DNA of 6,197 bases, from NCBI GenBank assembly GCA_024691265.1, contig JAILNT010000067.1, forward strand, positions 1 to 6,197, read 5' to 3'. Position numbers and translations under genes: made by a program. This stretch comes from Treponema sp. (lineage in GTDB: Bacteria; Spirochaetota; Spirochaetia; Treponematales; Treponemataceae). Of this stretch, positions 1 through 4,752 are shown piece by piece. Every line of letters starts with the position of its first letter. The first letter of the stretch is position 1. Below the pieces are notes generated by a model, which had not been told where the DNA came from, did no database searches, and saw nothing but the letters and a program-made list of their open reading frames with translations.

Positions 1-894
1 ATAAGTTGTGCTTTTACAAACCTTATAAGAGGAGAAGGAGCCTCAAAAAGTTCTATGGTAGGAATGATGGCAGGTACTGTTGCTAATATTATTTTAGATC
101 CTTTTTTTATTCTGCCTCAGTTTCTTGATATGGGTGTAAAAGGTGCTGCCATTGCAACTGTTATTGGAAATATAGTTTCTATAGCTTTCTATATGGTTCA
201 TGTATGTTCTAAAAATAGTGTGCTTTCTATTAATCCTAAAATGTTTAAGATTGAAGATGGTATTTTATTCGGCGTTGTTGCTATTGGGCTTCCTGCGTCT
301 CTTACAAATATCTTAATGAGTTTAAGTAATATTATTATGAATAAGCTTCTTGCAGGTTATGGTGATATTCCTGTTGCGGCAATGGGAATTGCAATGAAAG
401 CTAATATGCTTGTAATTTTTGTTCAGATGGGTCTTGCTATGGGTATTCAGCCTTTAGTCGGCTATAATTACGGGGCTAAAAATTACAAGAGAATGAAAGG
501 AATTATGAAATTTTCAATTCTTGTAGATGTTATTGCAGGTTTTGTTCTAGCATTGATATATTTCATTTTCACAAAAGAAATTGTTGCTGTGTTTATGAAT
601 AACGATGCCGTTATAGCTGAAGGTGTAAAAATGCTTAGGGCTTTGATGATTTCAAGTCCTATAATTGGAATTATGTTTATATTGAATTTTACATTCCAGG
701 CTATGGGAAAAGCTATTCCTTCTTTTGCTCTTGCATTAAGTCGTCAGGGCTTTATATTTTTACCTCTGATTTTTATTTTGCAGCATTTTATGGGACTTTC
801 CGGTATAATTTTAGCTCAACCTATAGCAGATGGTTGTGCCATTGTTATTGCGTTATTGATGTTCCTTTATATGAATAAAGATTTTAAGGACTAA
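1..894 (+). CDS. MATE-family efflux transporter, C-terminal part (5' end outside window)
   Basis: The frame is open from base 1 to the TAA at 892-894, giving 297 visible residues. The ATG at 55 is internal, because the codons before it already encode the family-typical NLIRGEG segment. This is followed by NIILDPFFI, the 'N-x-x-LDP' hallmark of MATE proteins, and later by GIQPLVGYNYGAKNYKRM, the second-half 'QP-G-N-GA' motif. Several long hydrophobic helices alternate with short polar loops. MATE proteins are about 450 residues with 12 membrane helices, so roughly the first third is missing. The family exports cationic drugs and metabolites across the inner membrane in exchange for Na+ or H+; the substrate cannot be read from the sequence. 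The gene has no evident link to the downstream ribosomal operon and is separated from it by 144 bp. Family assignment is firm; the subfamily (NorM, DinF or another) is not determined. Confidence 0.94.
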   Translation: MSCAFTNLIRGEGASKSSMVGMMAGTVANIILDPFFILPQFLDMGVKGAAIATVIGNIVSIAFYMVHVCSKNSVLSINPKMFKIEDGILFGVVAIGLPASLTNILMSLSNIIMNKLLAGYGDIPVAAMGIAMKANMLVIFVQMGLAMGIQPLVGYNYGAKNYKRMKGIMKFSILVDVIAGFVLALIYFIFTKEIVAVFMNNDAVIAEGVKMLRALMISSPIIGIMFILNFTFQAMGKAIPSFALALSRQGFIFLPLIFILQHFMGLSGIILAQPIADGCAIVIALLMFLYMNKDFKD

Positions 895-918
895 AATCCT
901 TAAATACACGGCTGTATT
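883..918 (+). other. Two adjacent weak hairpins at the end of the MATE gene
   Basis: TTTAAGGA (883-890) and TCCTTAAA (897-904) form an 8-bp stem around a 6-base loop that contains the MATE stop codon. Next to it, AATACA (903-908) and TGTATT (913-918) form a 6-bp stem with a CGGC loop. The two share bases 903-904, so they cannot both form fully. Neither is followed by a T-run, so neither is a convincing intrinsic terminator. They may protect the 3' end of the mRNA or act as a weak terminator, so some read-through into rpsP is possible. Confidence 0.35.
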
Positions 919-928
919 GTCTATCTTA

Positions 929-985
929 TTGACTACTTTACTTAAAGATGATAGAGTTGGTATTCACTCTATTATAGAGTAAAAT
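929..985 (+). promoter_or_regulatory. Candidate tandem promoters for the rpsP operon
   Basis: Two sigma-70-type candidates overlap. P1 has TTGACT (929-934), a 17-base spacer and TAGAGT (952-957). P2 has TTGGTA (957-962), a 17-base spacer and TAAAAT (980-985), which would start transcription near 992 and give a leader of about 47 bases. P2 has the better -10 and P1 the better -35. The spacing is ideal in both, but the matches are imperfect and AT-rich DNA produces such matches by chance. A repeated 7-mer dyad (951-980) lies across both. Confidence 0.4.
951..980. repeat. ATAGAGT / ACTCTAT / ATAGAGT dyad cluster
   Basis: The exact 7-mer ATAGAGT occurs at 951-957, its complement ACTCTAT at 966-972, and ATAGAGT again at 974-980. 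The middle copy can pair with either neighbour: a 7-bp stem with an 8-base loop on the left, or a 6-bp stem with a 3-base loop on the right. It overlaps the candidate promoter elements of the rpsP operon, so an operator or an alternative RNA fold are both possible. No regulator is identified. Confidence 0.45.
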
Positions 986-995
986 TATAAACATT

Positions 996-1038
996 AGGTC
1001 TTGAACCAATTCGCAAGAGACCTTTTGGAGGAACCAAA
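996..1038 (+). promoter_or_regulatory. rpsP leader with foldable ribosome-binding site
   Basis: AGGTCT (996-1001) can pair with AGACCT (1018-1023) across a 16-base loop. Directly after it, TTTGG (1024-1028) and CCAAA (1034-1038) can close a 5-bp hairpin around AGGAA. The Shine-Dalgarno sequence GGAGG (1027-1031) would then be partly in the stem, immediately before the GTG start. GAACCAA occurs twice (1003-1009 and 1031-1037), so the TTGG arm has an alternative partner upstream in the leader. GGAGG sits 7 bases before the GTG at 1039, which supports that start. The folding is inferred by eye. Confidence 0.4.
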
Positions 1039-1299
1039 GTGGTAAAACTCAGACTTAAGAAATTCGGAACAAAGGCTCGTCCATACTACCGTATCGTAGT
1101 TCAGGACTCTCGTAAGCCTCGTGATGGTGAAACTATCGAGGAGATTGGTGTATATCACCCAATCGATAGTGAAGAGAACCAGATTGCTTTCGATGCTGAA
1201 AGAGCAAAGTACTGGCTTTCAGTTGGTGCTCAGCCAACAGATACTGTTAAAAAGATTTTTAACAAGAAGGGTTTGACAGTTTCTGGACAGAACAAATAA
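1039..1299 (+). CDS. rpsP: 30S ribosomal protein S16
   Basis: The 86-residue product begins MVKLRLKKFGTKARPYYRIV and continues with VVQDSRKPRDG and IEEIGVYHPI, the signature of S16. It also has the usual ERAKYWLSVGAQPTDTV segment near the C-terminus. S16 binds the 5' domain of 16S rRNA early in 30S assembly and stabilises the platform. The length is typical of bacteria (about 80-90). The start is a GTG preceded by GGAGG seven bases upstream; the second codon GTA encodes the family-typical Val2. It is the first gene of rpsP-khpA-rimM-trmD-rplS, with 21 bases before khpA. A foldable leader and candidate promoters lie upstream. Confidence 0.98.
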   Translation: MVKLRLKKFGTKARPYYRIVVQDSRKPRDGETIEEIGVYHPIDSEENQIAFDAERAKYWLSVGAQPTDTVKKIFNKKGLTVSGQNK

Positions 1300-1320
1300 G
1301 TTTATAGGGAGTGAACGGGA

Positions 1321-1554
1321 ATGGAAAAAGACCTGATTGAATATATAGCTAAATCATTGGTCGATGATCCCAGTGCAGTCTCGGTAAACGAAACCGAAGG
1401 TGAACGCGGTCCTGTATTGGAGTTGAGCGTAGCCCAGGGTGATATTGGTAAGGTGATTGGCAAATACGGACGTATTGCTAAGGCTTTGCGCACTGTTCTG
1501 AGTGCTTCCGCAAGTAAGAACGGAACACGTTATAGTCTGGAAATACTGGACTAA
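1321..1554 (+). CDS. khpA: KH-domain RNA-binding protein KhpA (YlqC family)
   Basis: This 77-residue protein consists of one KH domain. The RNA-gripping loop GKYG (residues 47-50) lies in GKVIGKYGRIAKALRTVL, which is diagnostic of the KhpA/YlqC family. Family length is about 75-80 residues, so it is complete. In Gram-positive bacteria KhpA pairs with KhpB (Jag) and binds many RNAs, affecting cell elongation and division; that role in a spirochaete is inferred by homology. The gene regularly sits between rpsP and rimM, as here. The ATG follows AGGGAG (1306-1311) by 9 bases. The rimM start lies 5 bases past its stop, so translation of the two is probably coupled. Confidence 0.93.
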   Translation: MEKDLIEYIAKSLVDDPSAVSVNETEGERGPVLELSVAQGDIGKVIGKYGRIAKALRTVLSASASKNGTRYSLEILD

Positions 1555-1559
1555 AGTAA

Positions 1560-2129
1560 GTGTTAGAGCAATTCATTGTGGGAATTGTCCGTGGTCCTCA
1601 TGGAGTAGCGGGCGAATTTAAGGTTGAGAGTACTTCTGGTGATTATGAGCATTTTGCACGTATTGAGGAAGTTACCCTGACGAATGGCGATGTTTCTAGA
1701 AAGTGTAGAGTAGAATCTGTACGGGAAGGGAATAATACGCTGTTAATGAAATGTAGTGGTATTGACAGTCCTGAAGAAGTTAAGAAAATTAACAAATGGG
1801 AAATTGTTGTTCCACGAGAGTTTGCTCATCCTCTTGAAGAAAATGAGTGGTACATCGAAGATTTGAAAGGATGTTCGGTGTTTTATGAAAACGGATTGGC
1901 GAATGAGAACGCACCGGTAGCTTTTTCGCAAGAAAATGTTATTGGTACAATCACAGACGTAATGGAAGGCGGATCAGGTGATCTTATAGAGATTTCCCTG
2001 TCCGAGAGTTGCAAGTTGCTTGCTGGTAAAACTGGTCGTAGATTTGTTCCTTTTAATAAGGAATTTTTCAAGACTATTGATGTTGAAAACAGACGGCTTG
2101 GACTGATGCACCTCTGGATTCTGGAGTAA
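1560..2129 (+). CDS. rimM: 16S rRNA processing / 30S maturation factor RimM
   Basis: RimM binds S19 on the 30S head and assists 3'-domain assembly and 16S processing. The N-terminal RimM barrel (about residues 5-88) starts with FIVGIVRGPHGVAGEFKV, the family hallmark. A PRC-barrel follows (about 97-185), with EWYIEDLKG, GTITDVMEGGSGDLIEI and RFVPFNKEFF. At 189 residues it is slightly longer than the usual 165-180, with extra sequence around 109-125 (ENGLANENAPVAFSQ region) between PRC strands. The start is a GTG five bases after the khpA stop with only a weak Shine-Dalgarno sequence, suggesting coupling to khpA. A downstream GTG at 1578 would remove the first beta strand and is less likely. 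trmD begins 4 bases after its stop. Confidence 0.95.
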   Translation: MLEQFIVGIVRGPHGVAGEFKVESTSGDYEHFARIEEVTLTNGDVSRKCRVESVREGNNTLLMKCSGIDSPEEVKKINKWEIVVPREFAHPLEENEWYIEDLKGCSVFYENGLANENAPVAFSQENVIGTITDVMEGGSGDLIEISLSESCKLLAGKTGRRFVPFNKEFFKTIDVENRRLGLMHLWILE

Positions 2130-2133
2130 TTCC

Positions 2134-2982
2134 ATGAAATTTACAGTGCTGACCTTGTTTCCCGAGATTCCGCGTGCTTTTTTTGAAAGCTCAATCATGG
2201 CAAAGGCGGTTGAAAGGGGAATTATTGCCTACGATTTAGTGAATATCAGGGATTTTGCCTTTGATAAACACAAGACTTGTGATGACAAACCGTATGGAGG
2301 CGGGGCAGGGCAACTGCTTTTACCGGAACCTCTGGGACGTGCGCTAGATAGCGTAAAGGCTTACAAGAAACACGTTATTTATGTAACGCCAGGTGGTAGA
2401 CCTTTTACACAAAAAAAAGCGCAGGAATTGAGTCAGAAAGAAGAAATTGTCCTTGTTTGCGGAAGATACGAAGGTATTGACCAGCGAATAATTGATTCTT
2501 ATGTAGATGATGAAATCTCTATTGGAGATTATGTCATGTCTAGTGGTGAAGTCGCTGCAACTGTTATTATAGATGCTGTCTATAGACTTGTAGAAGATGT
2601 TATTACCAGGGAATCATTAGATGAAGAAAGCTTTTCTGACGGGCTTCTTGAATATCCGCAGTACACTCGTCCCGCTGTGTACAATGGCATGGAAGTCCCG
2701 GCTGTTTTAACCGGTGGCAACCACGAAGAAATCAGGAAGTGGCGGCTGAAAAAGAGTTTGCAGAAGACTTTGCTTAATCGACCAGATTTGATTGCAAAGG
2801 CTCGTGCAGAAGGACTTCTTACTTCAGAAGCCGAAAAAATGATTGAGTCTATTGCGGAGTATATGCTTTTTAAGCACGACCGCAAGAAAAAACGTAGGCG
2901 AAAGATTGTTGCGAAAGATACTGTGAATAGCGATAGTGCTGTTGACAAATCTAAAGAGTCTGACGCAGACGCTATTAAATAG
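2134..2982 (+). CDS. trmD: tRNA (guanine-37-N1)-methyltransferase TrmD
   Basis: TrmD transfers methyl from S-adenosylmethionine to N1 of G37 next to the anticodon, preventing +1 frameshifting. The SPOUT trefoil-knot core is clear: FTVLTLFPE at the start, DDKPYGGGAGQ (residues 50-60), LVCGRYEGIDQRI (107-119) and ISIGDYVMSSGEVAA (128-142) forming the AdoMet knot. YPQYTRP and GNHEEIRKWR, used in tRNA binding, follow. Arg151 matches the conserved Arg154 of E. coli. The residue aligned by eye with the E. coli catalytic Asp169 is Glu165 (in DEESF). The usual Met after GGGAG is Gln60. At 282 residues it is 30-50 longer than most homologues because of a charged tail from about residue 249 (RKKKRRRK, then an acidic/Ser stretch). 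The ATG follows TGGAG (2122-2126) inside the rimM end. Confidence 0.97.
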   Translation: MKFTVLTLFPEIPRAFFESSIMAKAVERGIIAYDLVNIRDFAFDKHKTCDDKPYGGGAGQLLLPEPLGRALDSVKAYKKHVIYVTPGGRPFTQKKAQELSQKEEIVLVCGRYEGIDQRIIDSYVDDEISIGDYVMSSGEVAATVIIDAVYRLVEDVITRESLDEESFSDGLLEYPQYTRPAVYNGMEVPAVLTGGNHEEIRKWRLKKSLQKTLLNRPDLIAKARAEGLLTSEAEKMIESIAEYMLFKHDRKKKRRRKIVAKDTVNSDSAVDKSKESDADAIK

Positions 2983-2992
2983 GAGAACAACC

Positions 2993-3460
2993 ATGGATCT
3001 CATTAAGACCATTGAAGCTCAGCAGAAGAAGGAAAATGCTGAAAACTTTAGAGTTGGAGACACTGTTCGTGTTTCATTCAAAATTGTTGAAGGCAAGACA
3101 GAGCGTATTCAGAATTATGAAGGTCTCGTACTTTGTATAAAGAATTCTGGTATTGGTAAGACATTTACAGTTCGTAAGAACAGCTATGGTGTTGGTGTAG
3201 AGCGTGTATTCCCTCTCCACAGCCCACGTATCGTAAAGGTTGAAGTTGTTCGTCCTGGTAAGGTTCGCCGTTCTAAGCTTTATTACATCCGTGATAAGGT
3301 TGGTAAGGCTGCTAAGATTAAGGAGCTTGTTGGAGCTGGAGTTGCTGCACGTGTTGCTGCTGCTAACAAGGCTGCAGAAGCTGCTGCTGCTAAGGAAGAA
3401 GAGCGTATTAAGGCAGAAGTTAAAGCTGCTAACGCTGCTCAGGCTAGCAAGAAGAAGTAA
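2993..3460 (+). CDS. rplS: 50S ribosomal protein L19 with long Ala/Lys/Glu-rich C-terminal extension
   Basis: L19 sits at the 30S-50S interface and contributes to subunit bridges. Residues 1-115 are a standard L19: FRVGDTVRVSFKIVEGKTERIQ, YEGLVLCIKNSGIGKTFTVRK, GVGVERVFPLHSPRI and RRSKLYYIRDKVGKAAKIKE. The protein continues for about 40 residues of Ala, Lys and Glu, with AAAKEEERIKAEVKAANAA, predicted to be a charged helix, ending in KKK. Total length is 155, against about 115 in most bacteria. The ATG at 2993 is chosen because AGGAG (2981-2985) lies 7 bases upstream, overlapping the trmD stop, and because family members start at this point. The frame is open further upstream but only into trmD. 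It is the last gene of the operon, and a strong terminator follows. Confidence 0.97.
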   Translation: MDLIKTIEAQQKKENAENFRVGDTVRVSFKIVEGKTERIQNYEGLVLCIKNSGIGKTFTVRKNSYGVGVERVFPLHSPRIVKVEVVRPGKVRRSKLYYIRDKVGKAAKIKELVGAGVAARVAAANKAAEAAAAKEEERIKAEVKAANAAQASKKK

Positions 3461-3492
3461 TTTTAACTTAAGAAAATATACGTGATTTTTGC

Positions 3493-3537
3493 AAAGCTTC
3501 TGTGTGAGGATTTTTCTTCATGCAGAAGCTTTTTTTT
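3493..3537 (+). terminator. Intrinsic terminator of the rpsP-rplS operon
   Basis: AAAGCTTCTG (3493-3502) and CAGAAGCTTT (3523-3532) form a perfect 10-bp stem. The inner bases TGTGAGGA and TCTTCATG extend it by eight more pairs (three of them G-T) around a TTTT loop (3511-3514). T3533-T3537 complete the downstream T-run. It lies 33 bases after the rplS stop, and the T-run is on the + strand side only, so it acts on the ribosomal operon. Confidence 0.92.
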
Positions 3538-3612
3538 ATTGCTAGAGATTTTAGAGATAATTTATATTTTTGTAATTTTTTTTTTCCTAAAAAATGTATT
3601 TCCTTGAAAAAT

Positions 3613-3643
3613 TTGAATCTTAAATCCTTTAATGTGCTAAAAT
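3613..3643 (+). promoter_or_regulatory. Extended -10 promoter for the acidic-repeat gene
   Basis: TGCTAAAAT (3635-3643) is an extended -10 element (TG-N-TAAAAT). TTGAAT (3613-3618) is a -35-like sequence with a 19-base spacer. Long A/T tracts at 3560-3600 could act as an UP element. Transcription would start near 3650, about 17 bases before the ATG, with AGGGGG (3655-3660) as the ribosome-binding site. Position after a terminator and before a gene supports a real promoter. Confidence 0.55.
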
Positions 3644-3666
3644 GAAAGCTGTTTAGGGGGCGTGAT

Positions 3667-4086
3667 ATGAGTGTTAGTCTTAGAAAAATTGATTGCAAAG
3701 ATTTAAGGTTAGGAATGCGCTATTCAGCTCCAGTCTTTTTTGAAGATGGCAAGAATATGTTCCTTGCACCTGGAAAAGAGGTAAAACCTTATCATCTGTT
3801 TGCAATTAAGAGATGGAACATAAATTTCCTTATAACTACAGGAGATGTTCTTCCTGATGATTCTGTATCAGCAAAGTCTTATGATGACCCATTGGTTAAA
3901 AATTATGGTAATCTTGATGCTCTTGATGAAGAAGATGATGTGTCTGACCTTGAAGAGCTCGAAGAAGTAAATGATTCTGATGATGTCATTGAAGAACTTG
4001 AATCTGTTGATGATACTGATTCTATAGAAGAACTTGAGGGAATTGATGATACGGAGGAAATTGGTATACTTGAGAGTGTATGCTGA
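3667..4086 (+). CDS. Hypothetical protein: HD-GYP-N-terminal-like module plus acidic repeat tail
   Basis: Not recognised as a named gene. Residues 5-60 read KIDCKDLRLGMRYSAPVFFE, then G-x-x-M-F-L-A-P-G-K and an 'IKRWNINFLITTGD' segment. This pattern (D-L-x-x-GM, P-V-x-x-DG, L-x-x-G, then a helix and a W/G-I-x-x-L strand) resembles the small domain found before HD-GYP cyclic-di-GMP phosphodiesterase domains. No HD-GYP domain follows. Residues 84-135 are instead almost entirely Asp, Glu, Ser, Thr and Leu/Ile/Val, with 12-residue repeats of the type IEELESVDDTDS. The protein has 139 residues, no signal peptide and no membrane segment, so it is probably cytoplasmic and strongly acidic. The ATG follows AGGGGG by 6 bases. 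It is monocistronic by context: a terminator lies before it, and the next promoter begins just after its stop. Function is unknown; protein-protein binding by the acidic tail is a guess. Confidence 0.85.
   Translation: MSVSLRKIDCKDLRLGMRYSAPVFFEDGKNMFLAPGKEVKPYHLFAIKRWNINFLITTGDVLPDDSVSAKSYDDPLVKNYGNLDALDEEDDVSDLEELEEVNDSDDVIEELESVDDTDSIEELEGIDDTEEIGILESVC
3949..4083 (+). repeat. Coding repeats: 36-bp units encoding IEELE-type acidic motif
   Basis: Two 36-bp units (3988-4023 and 4024-4059) encode IEELESVDDTDS and IEELEGIDDTEE. A shortened third (4060-4083) encodes IGILESVC up to the stop, and a diverged 13-codon unit (3949-3987) encodes LEELEEVNDSDDV. The DNA copies have diverged at several bases, so this is an older duplication and not a fresh slippage product. 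Confidence 0.7.
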
Positions 4087-4094
4087 TTTATTTT

Positions 4095-4122
4095 TTGTAA
4101 ATTAATATATGTTTTATATAAT
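4095..4122 (+). promoter_or_regulatory. Promoter for the yraN-flgM-like-fliF gene run
   Basis: TATAAT (4117-4122) is a perfect -10 consensus. TTGTAA (4095-4100) is a 4/6 -35 match at a 16-base spacing. It lies between the acidic-repeat gene and yraN, giving a start near 4129 and a leader of about 34 bases. It is sigma-70-like; no clear sigma-28-type element was seen here. The surrounding DNA is very AT-rich, which lowers certainty. Confidence 0.5.
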
Positions 4123-4162
4123 TTTTGTATTTTTTAAGCTTATATTTTAAAAGAGGCTTTGT

Positions 4163-4546
4163 ATGCAAAAATGTTTTATTAAAAAATCTACAAAAAAAGT
4201 TGGAAATGCTGGTGAAGATAAAGCTGTTGATTACTTAAAAGCAAATGGATATAAAATAGTTGCCAGAAATTGGCAAAAACGAGGTGGGGAAATTGATATT
4301 ATTGCTGAACAAGGGGAAGTTCTTGTTTTTGTGGAAGTTAAAACTCTTCCAAGCGGTAATATTGAAATGCTTGCTCATGAACTTAATATAAGAAAACAAA
4401 AAAGAATTTTAGAAACGTCTAAACGTTTTCTCCAAAACAATCGACAATATAATGACAGCATAATTCGTTTTGATGTGCTTGTTGTTGATATGCCAGGTTT
4501 TTCACCTGTATATCATATTAAAGATGCGTTTTTGGAGCTTGTATGA
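4163..4546 (+). CDS. yraN: YraN/UPF0102 family endonuclease-like protein
   Basis: This 127-residue protein carries the full UPF0102 pattern. GNAGEDKAVDYLKANGYKIVARNW comes first (Glu18 in the G-x-x-GE motif), then GGEIDIIA (Asp45), then VFVEVKT (Glu58-x-Lys60), and RFDVLVVD near residue 102. The GE...GEIDII...EVK arrangement is a PD-(D/E)XK restriction-endonuclease-like fold, with all acidic and lysine residues present. The family is nearly universal in bacteria, but its cellular substrate is not established; a role in DNA repair or processing is suspected from the fold only. Length is typical (about 115-130). The ATG follows AGAGG (4152-4156) by 6 bases. Its stop overlaps the next start as ATGA (4543-4546), so the FlgM-like protein is translationally coupled to it. 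Confidence 0.95.
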   Translation: MQKCFIKKSTKKVGNAGEDKAVDYLKANGYKIVARNWQKRGGEIDIIAEQGEVLVFVEVKTLPSGNIEMLAHELNIRKQKRILETSKRFLQNNRQYNDSIIRFDVLVVDMPGFSPVYHIKDAFLELV

Positions 4547-4731
4547 CATCTGTCTCAAAAGCAGGTTCAGCAGAGCGAGTCCTTTCTCCAAGGGTCTCAG
4601 AATTGAAAAAAAAGATTCATGATGATAAGTACCTGACAACAGCGATAGAAAGGATAGCTTCTGTATTGAGTCGTAATTTAGTGGAGACTCGTGGAGTTAC
4701 TGGAAATTCTGCGGATTTTATGTTACAGTGA
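4543..4731 (+). CDS. Small FlgM-like protein (putative anti-sigma-28 factor)
   Basis: This 62-residue protein overlaps yraN by four bases (ATGA) and has no strong ribosome-binding site of its own. Residues 16-45 (PRVSELKKKIHDDKYLTTAI and the following ERIASVLSR) fit the C-terminal FlgM pattern 'V-x-x-LK-x-x-I-x-x-G-x-Y-x-V-x-x-x-x-IA-x-x-L'. The V, L-K, I, Y and I-A positions line up, except for one extra residue before I-A and Asp in place of the usual Gly. FlgM binds sigma-28 (FliA) and holds late flagellar genes off until it is exported through the completed hook-basal body. Known FlgMs are about 90-100 residues, so this one is short and has about 15 additional residues after the matched helix. 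Placement three genes before fliF agrees with a flagellar role. The match was made by eye; an unrelated small helical protein remains possible. Confidence 0.55.
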   Translation: MTSVSKAGSAERVLSPRVSELKKKIHDDKYLTTAIERIASVLSRNLVETRGVTGNSADFMLQ

Positions 4732-4752
4732 CACTCTAGGAGTTTGTTATAG

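Noticed and set aside
55..57. ATG as the start of the MATE gene
   Set aside because: The frame is open and family-conserved (NLIRGEG) upstream of it, so the gene enters from outside the window.
2580..2990. 136-residue open frame on the - strand
   Set aside because: It lies wholly opposite the well-supported trmD gene, has no recognisable domain, and reads as the antisense of conserved TrmD codons.
2936..2992. Upstream in-frame extension of rplS
   Set aside because: It overlaps the trmD end, lacks a ribosome-binding site, and L19 family members begin at the ATG at 2993, which has AGGAG at the right distance.
3240..3485. 81-residue Leu/Arg-rich frame on the + strand
   Set aside because: An out-of-frame reading of the Ala/Lys-rich rplS codons (GCT repeats read as Leu codons), with no ribosome-binding site.
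3520..3646. Small + strand ORF starting inside the terminator (MQKLFFIAR...)
   Set aside because: The start is within the terminator stem, there is no Shine-Dalgarno sequence, and the codons reflect T-runs.
3468..3698. 76-residue frame on the - strand across the rplS-acidic gene gap
   Set aside because: It is composed of Lys/Phe/Leu from AT-rich DNA, crosses the terminator hairpin and promoter, and has no homology-like features.
3949..4083. Repeats as a CRISPR array or intergenic satellite
   Set aside because: The repeats are in-frame protein-coding 36-bp units without spacers, and they vary at synonymous and non-synonymous sites.
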